This document shows, piece by piece, positions 11,333 through 22,612 of a stretch of DNA of 64,000 nt; the stretch's first letter is position 1, and every line of letters starts with the position of its first letter. The position numbers were made by a program, and so were the translations under genes. This DNA comes from Epinephelus fuscoguttatus (Eukaryota; Chordata; Actinopteri; Perciformes; Serranidae). Location: the NCBI RefSeq assembly GCF_011397635.1, contig NC_064764.1:41840955-41904954 (forward strand). The letters run 5' to 3'. The notes beneath the pieces are model-generated. The model ran no database searches and was not told the origin of the DNA. It worked only from the letters and a program-made list of their open reading frames with translations.

Positions 11333-12292
11333 AAGGTTATGGCAGTGCAACCCTAGTTCTATTAGCACAAGCAGAATCATCTGCCCAGGGGCTCTCTCGC
11401 TCCTACGCTGCTCACTGAAGAGGGTGTAGGATGTCTGAAGTGGGGTCCACTGTTACGTCCCTCTGCCCGTGTATTCATTATGTGTATATGTGCATTGTGA
11501 TCTGTGTATTTATTATGTGTATGTGTGTATGTCTATGTGTATGCATTTAACCTGTATGTTTAGTGGAGAGTCAGACCTCTCTTTCTGTCAGGAAATCGTA
11601 TGCTTGTTAACAGGTGTGCTGGTGATTCGCTCAACGATCGTGACGTTGCTACGGCTGGATTGGTTGAGCAAGGGGCTCGGCCTTCATAATGCCGGCCACA
11701 CGGAAGCCGCGAGACCACTCTCCTACATGGCAGCAGCACATTGTATCATTTCGCTGGTTTTTGTGATTGATAAGTACTTTGCTGTGTGACTATCGTGTGA
11801 TCGTTTAGCTTGCGTTGCTAAATAATGTTTCTTTTGTTCAGACCAGAGCAGCTTTTGTTATACCTGTTTTCTCCTGTTTTTCGTTAGCCTAGGGAGTTAG
11901 GCTTAGTATTGTATTTTTGTTTCTTTTGTTTTTGATAGGGATTAGTTATTTCGCCGGTCGGTGCTTTTTGCAGGTTGCTTTTTGTTTGTTGTTTTGGCCT
12001 GGGCTCACCCTGACGTCATTTGCTCCATTTTGTGTGCGATATTGTACAGTGTGTTTTTGGAGTGTGTAGCAATAAATTGCTCACCGGTACATTTACTCCC
12101 GTGTTCCTGTGTATCTTTATGTTACGCACCCACACCCCTAGACTGTGGAGTAACACCCACACATTTTCATGTAGGCGTCTCCTAAATTTCCAGCTGTGTG
12201 AATGTGTGTTCTTTATAGAGGAGTATTAAGAGTCTGACGGAGGGCTCCCCCTGTGCTAATAGAACTAGAGTTACAATAGTGTAACCTTCATT
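11333..12292. mobile_element. Element with inverted ends, interrupted by LTR-like insert
   Basis: Left end ggttatggcagtgcaaccctagttctattagcaca is matched in reverse complement by the right end (tgtgctaatagaactagag...gtgtaacc). The shared core ctagttctattagcaca is exact. Without the LTR-like insert (11451-12155) the element would be about 255 bp, a MITE-like size. No family assignment. Confidence 0.45.
11451..12155. mobile_element. Possible solo LTR fossil
   Basis: A segment of about 705 bp starts TGTTACG and ends GTAACA. This terminal TG...CA form with short inverted ends is typical of LTRs. Flanking 5-mers are TCCAC and CCCAC, a near-match that could be a worn target duplication. An AATAAA lies near 12070. 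No internal gag or pol region is present, so if correct this is a solo LTR of an LTR retrotransposon. Age not estimated. Confidence 0.4.
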
Positions 12293-13053
12293 AAGGCCTT
12301 TGCACCCTAAGACATTAAGTCGTCATACACAAATAAGGTTATGCAGATAAACTTTGCATACTGAATTCAATGCATATAGAGAGAGAGCGCAACGCATCAT
12401 AATCTGAAAGCCACATCCCCAAAGGGGAAATGAGGCCTGCTTTCGTCACGCGTATCTGCCTGACTAAGACATCTGAAACAGCAGCAGTGTACACTGGATT
12501 TGTCTAACTGTTCACATCATTGTTTCACAGACTAAAGTTCATCAGATTATCTAATGATTGAAGAATATACCTGAGGAGTTCTTTAAAAATGAAGCTATCT
12601 GCTTGTATTTAATCTCCTAACTCATGTTTTTTTATGTGTGCACACCAGGGACTATCAGTCAAAGACATGTTTGTTCCTTTATTCATGTTTATCCATTTTT
12701 GCAAGTGCACTCGTCATATATGAAACGTGAGCGGTCATATCTGTCTTTATTTTACACACTGATGTCAAATTCACAACATTTCTTCCTTTTCATCTTTCTA
12801 CCATGGGGGTCGCAGTTTCTCATGTCTACAGTTTTTGTGCATACGCATGGGTCAGAGCTTCTGTGGAAGACCGCACATTTTCCTGTCAAGTTTGTTTTTT
12901 ATAAATCCCAAAGTTTGTGTAGAAAGTGGCGTACGCTGCCTTCTGTGCGTATGCCACGTTAACTGATTAGGCCCCAGATCAAGATCAGGGGGAGGGCTTC
13001 AAGGACAAAGTGATGAAAAGCAGATGAAGAGTATGATGCAAGATTACCTCAAT

Positions 13054-13054
<1 letters not shown>
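12293..13054. other. Gene-less spacer upstream of TAAR unit 2
   Basis: Contains a short GA run (12380) and a segment at about 12780-12970 (gcgtacgctgccttctgtgcgtatgcc, ending attaggcccc) resembling a common fish MITE end. No gene. Confidence 0.3.
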
Positions 13055-13084
<30 letters not shown>

Positions 13085-13101
13085 CCTCCTCCTCCTCCTC
13101 A
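13055..13101. repeat. CAT then CCT trinucleotide microsatellite
   Basis: About nine CAT units pass directly into about seven CCT units, ending 88 bp before the start codon of TAAR unit 2. Length variation here could affect the 5' region of that gene. Confidence 0.85.
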
Positions 13102-13189
13102 TCCATCAGGAGTAGAGATAAGTAAGCTATCTGACATTTGGTCAGAGCGCTGCCCAAGCTAAGCAGCTTCTCTCCTTTTCCTCTCTTTC

Positions 13190-14381
13190 ATGATGCAGTT
13201 GGAACGAGTTGAGCTCTGCTTTCCACAACTCCTCAACTCCTCCTGCAGGAAGCCAGAGCCTCCTAACTCTAACGTTGTGCTTTTTTACAGTCTACTGTCC
13301 TCCATCTCTCTGCTTGGAGCAGCTCTCAACCTGCTGGTCGTCTTCTCCATCTCACACTTCAGGCACATAACCCTTTACAGCATACGCTAAAATGTTGTTA
13401 CACTGTCTTTAGATTTACAGGAAGAAGTGGCTTCAGCTTTGCACATGACTTTTTGTACTACAACTAATGTACTATTTTGATGTACTGTGTGTTTTTCCAT
13501 TTCTGCTTTTTTAACAAGTGCTATTGATAATATTGCTGACAATGCTCACAATGATTATATTCCACTGCAGGAAGCTCCACACCCCCACCAACATCCTCCT
13601 TCTCTCTCTGGCTGTCTCAGATTTTCTTGTGGGCCTTGTGGTGATGCCAGTTGAAATCCTCCTGACAGAGACCTGCTGGATCCTGGGCGATCTCATGTGC
13701 GCACTGTATTATCTGTTACCCATCATTACAATCAGTGCCTCTGTAGGAAACATGGTTCTCATATCTATTGACCGCTATGTGGCTATTTGTGACCCTCTGC
13801 ATTACTCCACCAGAGTCACTCAGAAAGTTGTTACGATATGTGTTTTCCTCTGTTGGATTTGTTCTGTTTTTTACAGCATTATTCTTCTATATGATAACCT
13901 GAAGCAACCAGGCAGGCATAATTCATGCTATGGAGAATGTGTGGTCAGCATTACAGGAGCTGTTGATCTTGCTGTTGGTTTTATCACACCCATTACTATC
14001 ATCATAGTTCTATATATGAGAGTATTTGTGGTGGCTGTGTCTCAGGCTCGAGCCATGAGGTCTCACAATGCAACTGTATCTCACAAGCATTCAAAGATTG
14101 TGCAAGTTAAGAAATCAGAGATAAAAGCAGCCAGGACACTTGGTGTTCTTGTGGTTGTGTTTCTGATGTGTTACTCTCCATATTACTGCGTCTCTCTCAC
14201 AGGCCACGATATCTTGATCGGTTCTTCAACTGAGGTCTTTATGATTTTTCTGATGTATTTTAACTCCTGTCTAAATCCTGTCATCTATGCCCTTTTCTAC
14301 CCATGGTTTAGAAAAACTATTAGACTTGTTGTCACATGTCAGATACTGCAGTCTAACTCCCACTTGGCTGTGATACTGTAA
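13190..14381 (+). CDS. TAAR unit 2 (TAAR13c-like), intact, Pro at 3.32
   Basis: Join 13190-13362 and 13571-14381, 327 aa. The 208-bp intron has a GC donor (TTCAG|GCACAT) and a CTGCAG acceptor. Exon 1 starts MMQLERVELCF, has an NSS glycosylation site (16-18) and TM1. Exon 2 holds TM2 (LAVSD), DRY at 125-127, ECL2 cysteines and TM7 NSCLNPVIYALFYPWF (289-304), the TAAR fingerprint. The amine-binding Asp3.32 is replaced by Pro108 (YYLLP), while Asp5.42 (Asp190, VDLAVGFITP) is kept. This points to the non-classical amine-binding mode known in a large fish TAAR clade. Trp6.48 is Tyr (CYSP). Predicted role: plasma-membrane odour receptor coupling to the olfactory G protein. A single-exon start at 13518 would lose TM1 and is rejected. 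Confidence 0.88.
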
Positions 14382-14605
14382 AGAGACACTGTGGAATGAG
14401 TGAAAACATCACTGTTGTTATGCTGTGTGTACATTTTAATGCATACATGTGTCTACATGAATGTATATTATAGACTAAAGGTTTTATGCTGTAACTCATT
14501 TCCTGAGAACGTGTATGAGCAACATACAGAGAACATAATCCTTCAAAAGATTAGAGTTAGGTTTGAAGGTAATTTTTTCCTCCCAATGTTTTAAAACGAT
14601 TCTTA

Positions 14606-14611
14606 AATAAA
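14606..14611 (+). terminator. Poly(A) signal of TAAR unit 2
   Basis: AATAAA 225 bp after the stop codon, the first canonical signal downstream. Confidence 0.5.
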
Positions 14612-15442
14612 ATCCATCGTACTTGGCTGATGATCAGAGGAACCTTTCCTCATATTCAGTACTTTAACAAGTGTGTGATTTTTTCATATTTGTGTGATAA
14701 TATGAATGCATCAGGTACTGATTTAATTGCACTGTAAATGCAAACAATGTCCTGACTAAAGATGAAATAGTGCATTTAACTTAATTTATACTAGTTTTTT
14801 TTTCTGTACTTCTTAACCGCTTACTCGTTTCATTTAATTATGTGTACTTGGTTTTTCTGAGTGTGTAGCATGGTTTGTATTGTGGGACTCAAGTTACCGA
14901 CCTGTGCGCCCCTGTGCAAATGTCCATTTCCGGTTTGTGGCGTAGCGCCAGAGCTCCATCCATGCATGCTCCACTGGAACCAAACGCGAGGCAGCTCATG
15001 CAAGCGGTGCGCCAGTGCTTTGAAGAAGAGTGGCTCTAACGTAGATATCAGTAAGTGTAAAGCTTCTGTTTGTAATCTTGTCAGTATACGTAATTTAATT
15101 TTTGGTCCAACTCCGACATGTCAGTCTGTGTGCACGCGTGCGTGTTCAGAGAGCAGACATTAAAAAGTTAGCAGCAGCTCAACATGAGTGAACCAGAATA
15201 AAAGTTCTTTGGCTCAGTCTAAGCGGCCTGGAGCTAACTCCAGTGTAGTTGTTAATCTGCAACATGTCTCCCCCTGTTCCTGCACCAGCCCCGCCGTCAT
15301 AGATAGCCCTTAGCTGTTAGCTGCCGGAGTAGCGTGCTGCTAACTTACATTAGCTGTTTTGAAGTTAGCAGTAACTTAACAGGCTGTGGAGGGAGGCAGC
15401 ACCTGCTGTCTCTGTGCTTCATTTCAAGCCAGCAGAAAGTTA
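14612..15442. other. Gene-less spacer, partly GC-rich
   Basis: AT-rich to about 14870, then more GC-rich with several CpG. Open frames (14861-15163, 15334-15707) have no domain and no splice support. A transposon begins at 15443. Confidence 0.25.
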
Positions 15443-16057
15443 CAGTGCATTCACACCAAAAGCGCCATAGCGTCGTAAGAGGCCGGCAGCCATTCATTTT
15501 CAATGTATGCTTGCTACGAAGGGCGTCTGGAGCGTCAGTGACAGTGAGCAGCGCGATGCCAGCGACCGGAGCATCAAGTAAAAGTTGAGAGAAGCTCAAC
15601 TTTATGCAAATGAGCAGCGACGCCGCCGGAGCAGCAGCGAGCAGCAGCCAATTGCAGCCCGTTAATATTCTAGGTGGGACAGTGAAAGAAAAAGAAAGAG
15701 AAGACAAAAATGGAGGAGAAGTTGATTGTGGCGGTCTCCGGTTTCTCGGAGCTATATGATGTGTCTCTGTTTATTTACAGAGACATCCAGAAGAAGTCAG
15801 ATGCCTGGAAAATGGTATCTTAAATTGTTGGTTTGTCTGGTAAGTAATATAGGCTCGTGTCGAAATGCAAAGCATATAAAATGTAAGCTGGGTGAACAGG
15901 TGGGTTAACTAGAATGCACACAACACATCTGCAGTGCAGCTTGAAAGCCCCGCCCCTTGGCAGCTTTCTGCAAGCCCTGCTAGAGCTGCCAGGCAGTGCG
16001 ATGCCAGTGACCTGAGCGACCGCTGGCGCTCATGACACTTTTGGTGTGAATGCACAG
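15443..16057 (+). mobile_element. PIF/Harbinger deletion derivative with MADF exon
   Basis: The left end CAGTGCATTCACACCAAAAG and right end (reverse complement CTGTGCATTCACACCAAAAG) form terminal inverted repeats. Both sides are flanked by TTA (15440-15442 and 16058-16060), the 3-bp target typical of Harbinger elements. Inside, 15709-15816 reads MEEKLIVAVSGFSELYDV then YRDIQKKSDAWKM. This is the start of a MADF/Myb-like accessory protein of the kind encoded by Harbinger elements, followed by a donor-like gtaagt. The transposase is absent. The element is an internally deleted, non-autonomous copy. Confidence 0.65.
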
Positions 16058-17627
16058 TTACAGTGAATGCAACATTTTTCTTCCTCTAAGTGAACCTTAT
16101 TGCAAGCTTAAAACGGTTAGTCCAACACTGTAAAATATGATTGCCATGGTAACTTCCTTGTAATTGAATTATGTACAAAAAATATGTTTTATTTTATCTT
16201 AAATTGGTGTAAGGACAGGTTGTACTGAGTTCCATTATTATGTTAAAGCACTACTTGAAAAAATGAGTATAACACGAAGATAATTAATTTCATACTTAAT
16301 ACTTCAAGCAATCATACTTAAGTAATTCATTAATTTCATACTTGTGAGGCAAGTATGTGCGGATAATTGGTATGTAAGCGAGTTAGGCTTAAAAACTCAA
16401 GCAGGTTAATAACGAACATTGCCGTGATTATAAAAGCAACCGATCTTCTACAGCTGATGTGAAGAAAATGATGGACACACAACGCAACGCAAAGAAATTG
16501 TGGAAGAACAGCCTCCAGTCAAAAGGACGATGGAACGCTGGCCTGCACTGTTCACAGAAAGTCACGTATGGCCCACTTATGCTGCAACATACTGAACCAC
16601 ACAACAAGTAATAATTATTTTCATTTTAGAATACTCTGTTGTTTTATTAGATTAATCTAATGATTAATTGATTAATCATTTAGTCTGTAGAGTGTCCGAA
16701 GTTATGGCAAATGATCATGGGAAGTTAGTGTAACGGAGTTAATATACAGTATGTATGATCCCACTTGCCATGGCTCACACTGCTTTATTTTACCTTTTGT
16801 GAAACTGATTTATTTTATGGTCAGTGAACACAACACCCCTGCAGACTAGGGTCGTGTACCCCGGAAGACAGCAACACTTTGGCTGCGCTGTCTTCCTGGT
16901 AGGTGCACATGTTATCAGCTCCGTAATTATTTTGCATTAATTATCTTAACTTTATATCTAAGGGGTTGTGTATGTTACCTTTTGTAAAACTGGAGCTCCC
17001 GATCGGTTGAGCACATCCTCCCGTAAAAGTTGACAGTGTTTTTAATTATTTGTGTGTAACGTGGTTAGCATAACTCAGGGTTTAGCTAACTTGCACTCCT
17101 TTTTTATTTAATATTCCCAGTGTGAGAGCACGTGAATGAATGAGGCCAAGACTGACTGTGAAAACATTTCCTCTACCAGATGCGGGAATAAACGGCGGGT
17201 GCCAACAGTACTTCATGACTGATTTTTCTCGTGATTATACACAACGCAAGAGAGAGTACACAACCGCTACATTAGCATAGCCTGAAGTACATTTAAAACA
17301 TTACTAAATAGACCAGTCTTTGAATTCATTACATTGTGAGGTGTTTTTAATTATCTGATTCATAATTTCCATTCACATTCGTGAACATTTTAAACCTAAT
17401 ATCTTCACCATGTTACACCATATGCACCTACCTACAAGAGGATTTGATCAAAACTCAATCTTAACTTTTGGAGAAAATAGTGTTGCAATATGAGGCTTCC
17501 ACATACTGTCATTCTCCAAGTCTGCAGTTTTGTCGTTGCAGTTTGGTTGTAGACCTAACACATCATCAATTTCAGCAATCTGGTCATTACTTTTTGAGAA
17601 ATGTAGGCTACTGTGTAACAGTCAAAT
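16058..17627. other. Gene-less stretch of about 1.6 kb, nothing recognised
   Basis: AT-rich, with a short TAATC/GATTA-rich palindromic patch near 16650-16685. No exon, TAAR remnant or named repeat could be supported. Confidence 0.25.
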
Positions 17628-18195
17628 AGTGCTGCACGATTAATCTAATCGCAATCGCAATGTCAGGCTGTGCGATTACATAACCGCATAAAAGGCTGCG
17701 ATTTGCGATTTAATGTAAATAAAAGTTAAGGTGCATGCCTGTGAACGTGACTGCCTCTCTTGTAGTGTGTGGAGTTTGTTGACATCACGTCCACAAGCTA
17801 TCCTGGTGTGTGCAGCAGTGACCAACACAGACGCTGAAGAAGAGCATGAGCACGACCATGAACAGGCTGAGTTGGTGGCAAAAAAACACGTCTGTTACAT
17901 GGCGATACTTTGGATTCAGGTACGGCGACGTTGAACAGAAAGACGTGCTGTCTAAAACTTTAAAAGTTAAAGTCGCCACATCCCGCGGCAACACGACCAA
18001 TCTATGTCAATACTTGAGAGAGCACAGAGGAAAGTAGGAAGAATGCATACGAGAGAAAGCCGAGCTGTGTGACGTTTAAGACAAAGAGACAACTGAAAGA
18101 CGCCAGAGCCTCATAATCATGGACTCCATAACAAACTACATAATAACACTGCCGATCTGAACCAGTCAGTGGCGAAAAAAGCACTTTTAATGCGC
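17628..18195 (+). mobile_element. hAT transposon fragment with BED finger remnant
   Basis: Starts agtgctgcacgattaatc, a terminal motif common in Ac-like hAT elements. An open frame at 17846-18037 reads SVTWRYFGFRYGDVEQKDVL then KVKVATSRGNTTNLCQYLREH. This matches the BED zinc finger at the N-terminus of hAT transposases (ZBED-like). The CxxC zinc ligands that should follow QKxVL are changed to Ser and Leu, so the finger is dead. The catalytic region is missing. Confidence 0.6.
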
Positions 18196-18339
18196 AAACT
18201 TATACGGGACGCATTTGCCCCCATATCTACCTTGCGGCTGCTGGCTCCCTCAATACTGAACCAATTTTAGAACGAGTTGTACCTATGAATCATGTGCACA
18301 CATACACATGGGGAAATAGGGCCCAGGTTGAAAAATACC
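18196..18339. other. Short spacer
   Basis: No feature seen between the hAT fragment and the next repeat. Confidence 0.25.
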
Positions 18340-18780
18340 AAAGTTGTCCTTTAACTTTCGTCCTTGTCCCGACACCTTTCCCCCTGATGCCCCCAGGTGC
18401 CTTTAAACTATGACAGCAACCGACTGCGTATCATGCTGACGTTAAAGGACACCTTTTTTCGTTGGTTTCTGACGCTGCAAGTCACTGCCCAATCACCAGA
18501 TTTTGATGACATCAGAGTGAGACTGGGCTTTTCAGAGGCATTTCATACCGCCGCAATGAGTGCTGTCCGGCCACATTATGACCTGATGCTACCCTTCTGT
18601 GTATCATACTGCCGCAACAGGTGCCGTATGGCTGACCAGCAGATATCATAACACCGCTAAAGGTTACAACAGGCTGCGTTACACACTGACGCTGCCCAGC
18701 CGGGTATCATACTCCCTGCAAAAGTTGGATTTTGGTGCTAAAATCAGTGACAAAGCAACAGTTTTTGATGACTTTAAGAA
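18340..18780. repeat. Dispersed repeat, family A
   Basis: Phrases such as tttccccctgatgcc, cgttggtttctgacgctgcaag and tcactgcc recur in diverged form at 23690-23830 (tgtccccctgatgcc, cattagtttccgacaccacaag) and at 29760-29890. The stretch also holds internal repeats of gtatcatactgc/gctgac phrases every 55-75 bp between 18540 and 18730. Class unknown; non-coding. Confidence 0.4.
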
Positions 18781-18931
18781 TTAACTGCTGACGATGTTGA
18801 GATGGAGACAAAGAGAAAACAAAAAAGGAGAATAGGCATACAATATGAAAAAACAAGGTTTGATGTAAAGGTTGAGGGAGGAGGGGGAGAAACCGTAAGA
18901 AGTAGTGTAGAGGAGGCAAGGGGAGGAGAGT

Positions 18932-18938
18932 TATAAAA
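18932..18938 (+). promoter_or_regulatory. TATA box of TAAR unit 3
   Basis: TATAAAA 61 bp before the ATG-ATG start, in the same relative place as in unit 1. Confidence 0.5.
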
Positions 18939-18998
18939 GAGCTGCGCCATAGAGTTTTGTCCAGAAAGCTGGCGCAGTCCAGCAGCTCCTCCTCTCTG

Positions 18999-20257
18999 AT
19001 GATGGAGACGCTGGAGGGAGCTGAACTCTGCTTTCCTCTGCTGAACTCCTCCTGCAAGAAGCCTACAAAACCACACACCGAGGCCATGCTGATTTATGTT
19101 CTGCTTTCATCCATTTCTGTGATCACTGTGGCTCTTAACCTGCTGGTCATCATCTCCATCTCCCACTTCAGGCAGATATAATAATCTAAAATGTGATAAT
19201 GTCTATAAATAACTGAGACGACATTGTTTTGATCTGCTTTCTAAAAGTTATCACAAACACAAGTTATATTGTGGCTGTTGGACAGTGATTTACAGTTCTT
19301 GATAACATTTCCTGCTTGCATTTAGACACATTGTTGCATTACTCAATTTAAAGTTGCTGTAGTGAAGAAACCCTTATGTCATTTTTTGATATGAATTTAT
19401 GACTACCATGTGAAGTGATAATATTCTCCTTTTCCAGGCAGCTCCACACTCCCACCAACCTCCTCCTCCTCTCTCTGGCTGTCTCAGACCTCCTCATAGG
19501 TCTCCTGCTGATGCCAGTTGAAATCATCTACATAGAGGCCTGCTGGTTTCTTGGTGACATCCTGTGCACTCTGTATTATGTGGTAGACTACATTATTGCC
19601 TCTGCTTCTGTAGCCAATATGGTGCTCATATCAGTTGACCGCTATATAGCTATTTGTGACCCTCTGCATTACCCCACCAAAGTCACCAAGAGAAGAGCAG
19701 AAGTTTGTGTCTGTTTGTGTTGGTTTTGTTCAGTTTTATACGGGTTTTTCCTTCTACGTGACCACCTGGCGCAACCAGGCAGGTCTAATTCCTGCCTTGG
19801 AGAGTGTGTGGTTGTCATCAGTAACATGGCGGGTGTTGTTGACCTTGTTCTGACTTTTATTTTACCAATTTTAGTCATCATAGTTCTGTACACCAGAGTG
19901 TTCGTGGTGGCGGTGTCACAGGCTCGAGCCATGCGCGCTCATGTTGCAGCTGTAGCAGCTCAGCGATCAGGGACTGTAACTGCAAAGAAAACAGAGATGA
20001 AAGCAGCCAGAACTCTTGGCATTGTTGTTGTCGTGTTTCTGTTCTGTTTCTGTCCCTACTATTACCCGACTCTGGCAGGTGAAGACACCTCAGTTGATGC
20101 TTCCTCTGCAGCCTTTGAGATCTGGCTGGCCCATTTTAACTCCTGTTTGAACCCTGTCATTTATGCCTTTTTCTACCCCTGGTTCAGAAAATCTATTAAA
20201 CTCATCCTGACACTTCAGGTACTGAAGCCTGGCTCCTGCGATGCTAAAATCTTGTAG
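18999..20257 (+). CDS. TAAR unit 3 (TAAR13c-like), intact, both aspartates
   Basis: Join 18999-19171 and 19438-20257, 330 aa. The 266-bp intron has a GC donor (TTCAG|GCAGAT) and a TTCCAG acceptor. It starts MMETLEGAELCF; NSS at 16-18; Asn1.50 at 47; Asp2.50 at 75; Cys3.25 at 101; Asp3.32 at 108; DRY 125-127; ECL2 Cys 177 and 181; Asp5.42 at 193; TM7 NSCLNPVIYAFFYPWF at 292-307. Having both Asp3.32 and Asp5.42 is the pattern of the zebrafish diamine (cadaverine) receptor TAAR13c, so diamine sensing is a fair inference. Trp6.48 is Phe (CFCP) and residue 7.43 is His. Its 3' half, from 20004, is duplicated as the 3' half of the chimera at 24.9-26.3 kb. Confidence 0.9.
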
Positions 20258-20960
20258 AGACATGCAGGGGTGTTTGGACTTTGTCTTTTAACTGAGATGT
20301 TCTTTATGACTGGGGAAATTTGATAGTTTGTTTTGTCCTTGAGCAGAAACATATCAGATCAAGTGAAAGCCTGTTCTTTTCCTCATAATGTAATCGTGAA
20401 TAATCTTGTTGTCTGTTAAACATTCTGCTCTCAGTTTTCATCCCTAACGTATGAATGTACATACACACTGGCGCTGATGTGAAACCTTGTGACTTGTGGT
20501 TCATATGTTTTGGTAATAATCACTGAAACATTAACATAATCACAGATTCATTTAAACAGATCTTCAATGTAAAATCAAAAAGGATAATATTTGTACATCA
20601 GATGTATGACTAAGTGTAACAGCTGAAGGTACTGTAAGAGTGTTCATAAAATATAAAATCAATTTTAAATACAAGAACTAAGACTGGGCGAGTGATTACA
20701 CTGTCTCCAGATTACCTGTTTCTCAGTAAATGTCACTGCATGTGTGTTTTTTTTTTCTCACAGTTCTAGTTGATGACTTTCTTTGAAAATCTGGACTAGT
20801 ACAGCAAAAAACAGAGGCCTAACAGCATGTGTTCTTCATGTTCAGTGTATATGGTATTTCCATGATTAGCTCAAGGCAGACAGACATCAACAAAAACTTA
20901 ATTTTTCAATATCTGACTACTTTTATATGTTTGGTGTACAAATGGGCTAGTACATAGTAC
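20258..20960. other. Downstream flank of TAAR unit 3
   Basis: AT-rich non-coding sequence, repeated at 26317-27021 as part of the tandem duplication. No exon is seen. A T-run lies near 20747. Confidence 0.4.
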
Positions 20961-21266
20961 AAGACGAAGGTGATAGAGCCTTTAAGGCTGTTGCACCTAA
21001 ATGGTGGAATGCACTACCTCATGAGCTGAGAGTGGCCTCTTCTGTGGACACTTTTAAAAAGCAGTTAAAAACACATCTGTTTAGGCTTGCGTTCCATTAA
21101 TTGTGCATTGTATCATCTCTGTATTTCGCTGCACTTTACTTTTTATTTGTTTTTGTGTATTTTGCATTGTTTCTGTTATTGTATTTTTTGTATTTTATCT
21201 TGTGAAGCACTTTGTGAGTCCTCTCTGTGAGAAGTGCTATATAAATAAATTTTACTTACTTACTTA
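20961..21266 (+). mobile_element. 5'-truncated LINE 3' end (L2-like)
   Basis: The frame reads DRAFKAVAPKWWNALP, HELRVASSVDTFKKQLK and THLFRLAF. This is the end of an L2/CR1-type reverse transcriptase, then 3' UTR, then a tail of (ACTT) units. A second copy is at 27022-27327. Confidence 0.65.
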
Positions 21267-21624
21267 TTTACATTTTCATATGTATTTTCTGTTCAAAAAC
21301 CAAAGTTTTTGTTTCATATTCTTCTGTCCAAATCACATTATTCAACAGAGCAGGAGAGTATTTTTCAAATCATAAAAATATGCATAATTTTATTTTATTT
21401 TTATTTATTTAGAGGACAGTGCACATTAATGAACATTGCTGTAAATGTGCCAATTTTCAACTGTAGTCCTCCGGCATGTTGTTAAAAGACCTCAGGCCAT
21501 TAAAAAACACAAAAACAGGAACACAGAAGTCATAATATATAAAACAACAAATAAACAAAAACAGGAACATCATAATATGTGAAACAAATAACAAACAGAG
21601 ACAATAATTCACAACAAAAAAACA

Positions 21625-22182
21625 ATACATACAGTGCAATGTGATACAGTGCAAAATAGTTGATCGAGAGGCTTTGGATAGTGAATAGACGAAACAATGC
21701 AAGTCCATGAATCATTGGCATAGTGTATATGATATATGAATTTATAAAGTGCTGCAGTGCCCATAAAAGTCATCACAGTAAAAGTCTAAATATAATTAAA
21801 TTACAGTAAGTTAAATTGGGAGAGATGAAACTGTCAGGGGTGGAGAAATGGGATGGAGGTGCAGCAATGCAAGGACCAGAAACAGGATTTCTTGTTGGAG
21901 TTGTGCTAAGATGGATTGAGAAACACAACGAAACCAATACATACAGTGCAAAATAATACAGATGATCATTGACATAATGTATCATATGAATATAATTAGG
22001 AAGGTAATAAAGTGCTGCAGTGCTCACAACAGTTTTCACTGTAAAGGTTAAGTTTAAGTTGAATTTGAGTAATTTAGAATGGGAGAAATGAGCTGTCAAA
22101 GGTGGATAGATGGAATGAAGGTGCAACAATGCAGAGACCAGAACAGGATTTCTTGTTGGAGTGTGCTAAGATGGGTTGAGAA
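21625..22182. repeat. Imperfect 312-bp tandem repeat, two units
   Basis: The phrases catacagtgcaa, ataaagtgctgcagtgc, ggaggtgcagcaatgc and caggatttcttgttggagt recur in the same order about 312 bp apart (21625 and 21937). A third partial copy of the gtaaagtgctg phrase lies near 22197. Non-coding. The whole block recurs at 27688-28246. Confidence 0.6.
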
Positions 22183-22429
22183 GAGGTGGTACATTTGTAA
22201 AGTGCTGTGGTGTTTATCATGAGGTGCAAATTTACATGTCACTGCACATGTCCAGGGGTCATGTGGGGCTATATACAGTCAGTTACATAAAACGATATAT
22301 GGTTATGTTTTATTTACTATACTGACACACATGTTTCGCCTACTTAATAATCAGAACACAATAAGTGAAGAAGCAAGTTGCCAGTTGTCTGTTGTTTGGA
22401 ATTTGTTTTTAATTTGGTTCAATCCCAGG
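22183..22429. other. Spacer, nothing recognised
   Basis: Non-coding sequence between the tandem repeat and a dispersed repeat. Copy B differs here by a GC-containing insertion and a longer G-run. Confidence 0.3.
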
Positions 22430-22612
22430 AGGGAGCCCTTCTGTGAGGAGTCTGCATATTCTCCCTGTGTCAGTGTGGGTTTCCTCCAGGTGCTCCAGCT
22501 TCCTCCCACAGTCCAAAGACATGCAGGTTAATTGGTGACTCTAAATTGTCTGTAGGTGTGAATGTGAGTGTGAATGGTTGTCTGTCTCTATGTGTCAGTC
22601 CTGTGATAGTTA
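22430..22612. repeat. Dispersed teleost repeat, reverse copy
   Basis: Reverse complement of the family at 6096-6410: the phrases ctgcatattctccctgtgtcag, caggttaattggtgactcta and tgtctgtctctatgtgtcag match it. Duplicated at 28494-28676. Confidence 0.6.

Noticed and set aside
13518-13570. Single-exon start for TAAR unit 2 (open frame beginning MLLIILLTMLTM)
   Set aside because: The upstream extension is intronic. It lacks the N-terminal glycosylation site and TM1 with Asn1.50, which are supplied by exon 1 at 13190-13362. Equivalent intron text in the other units is not open in the same way.
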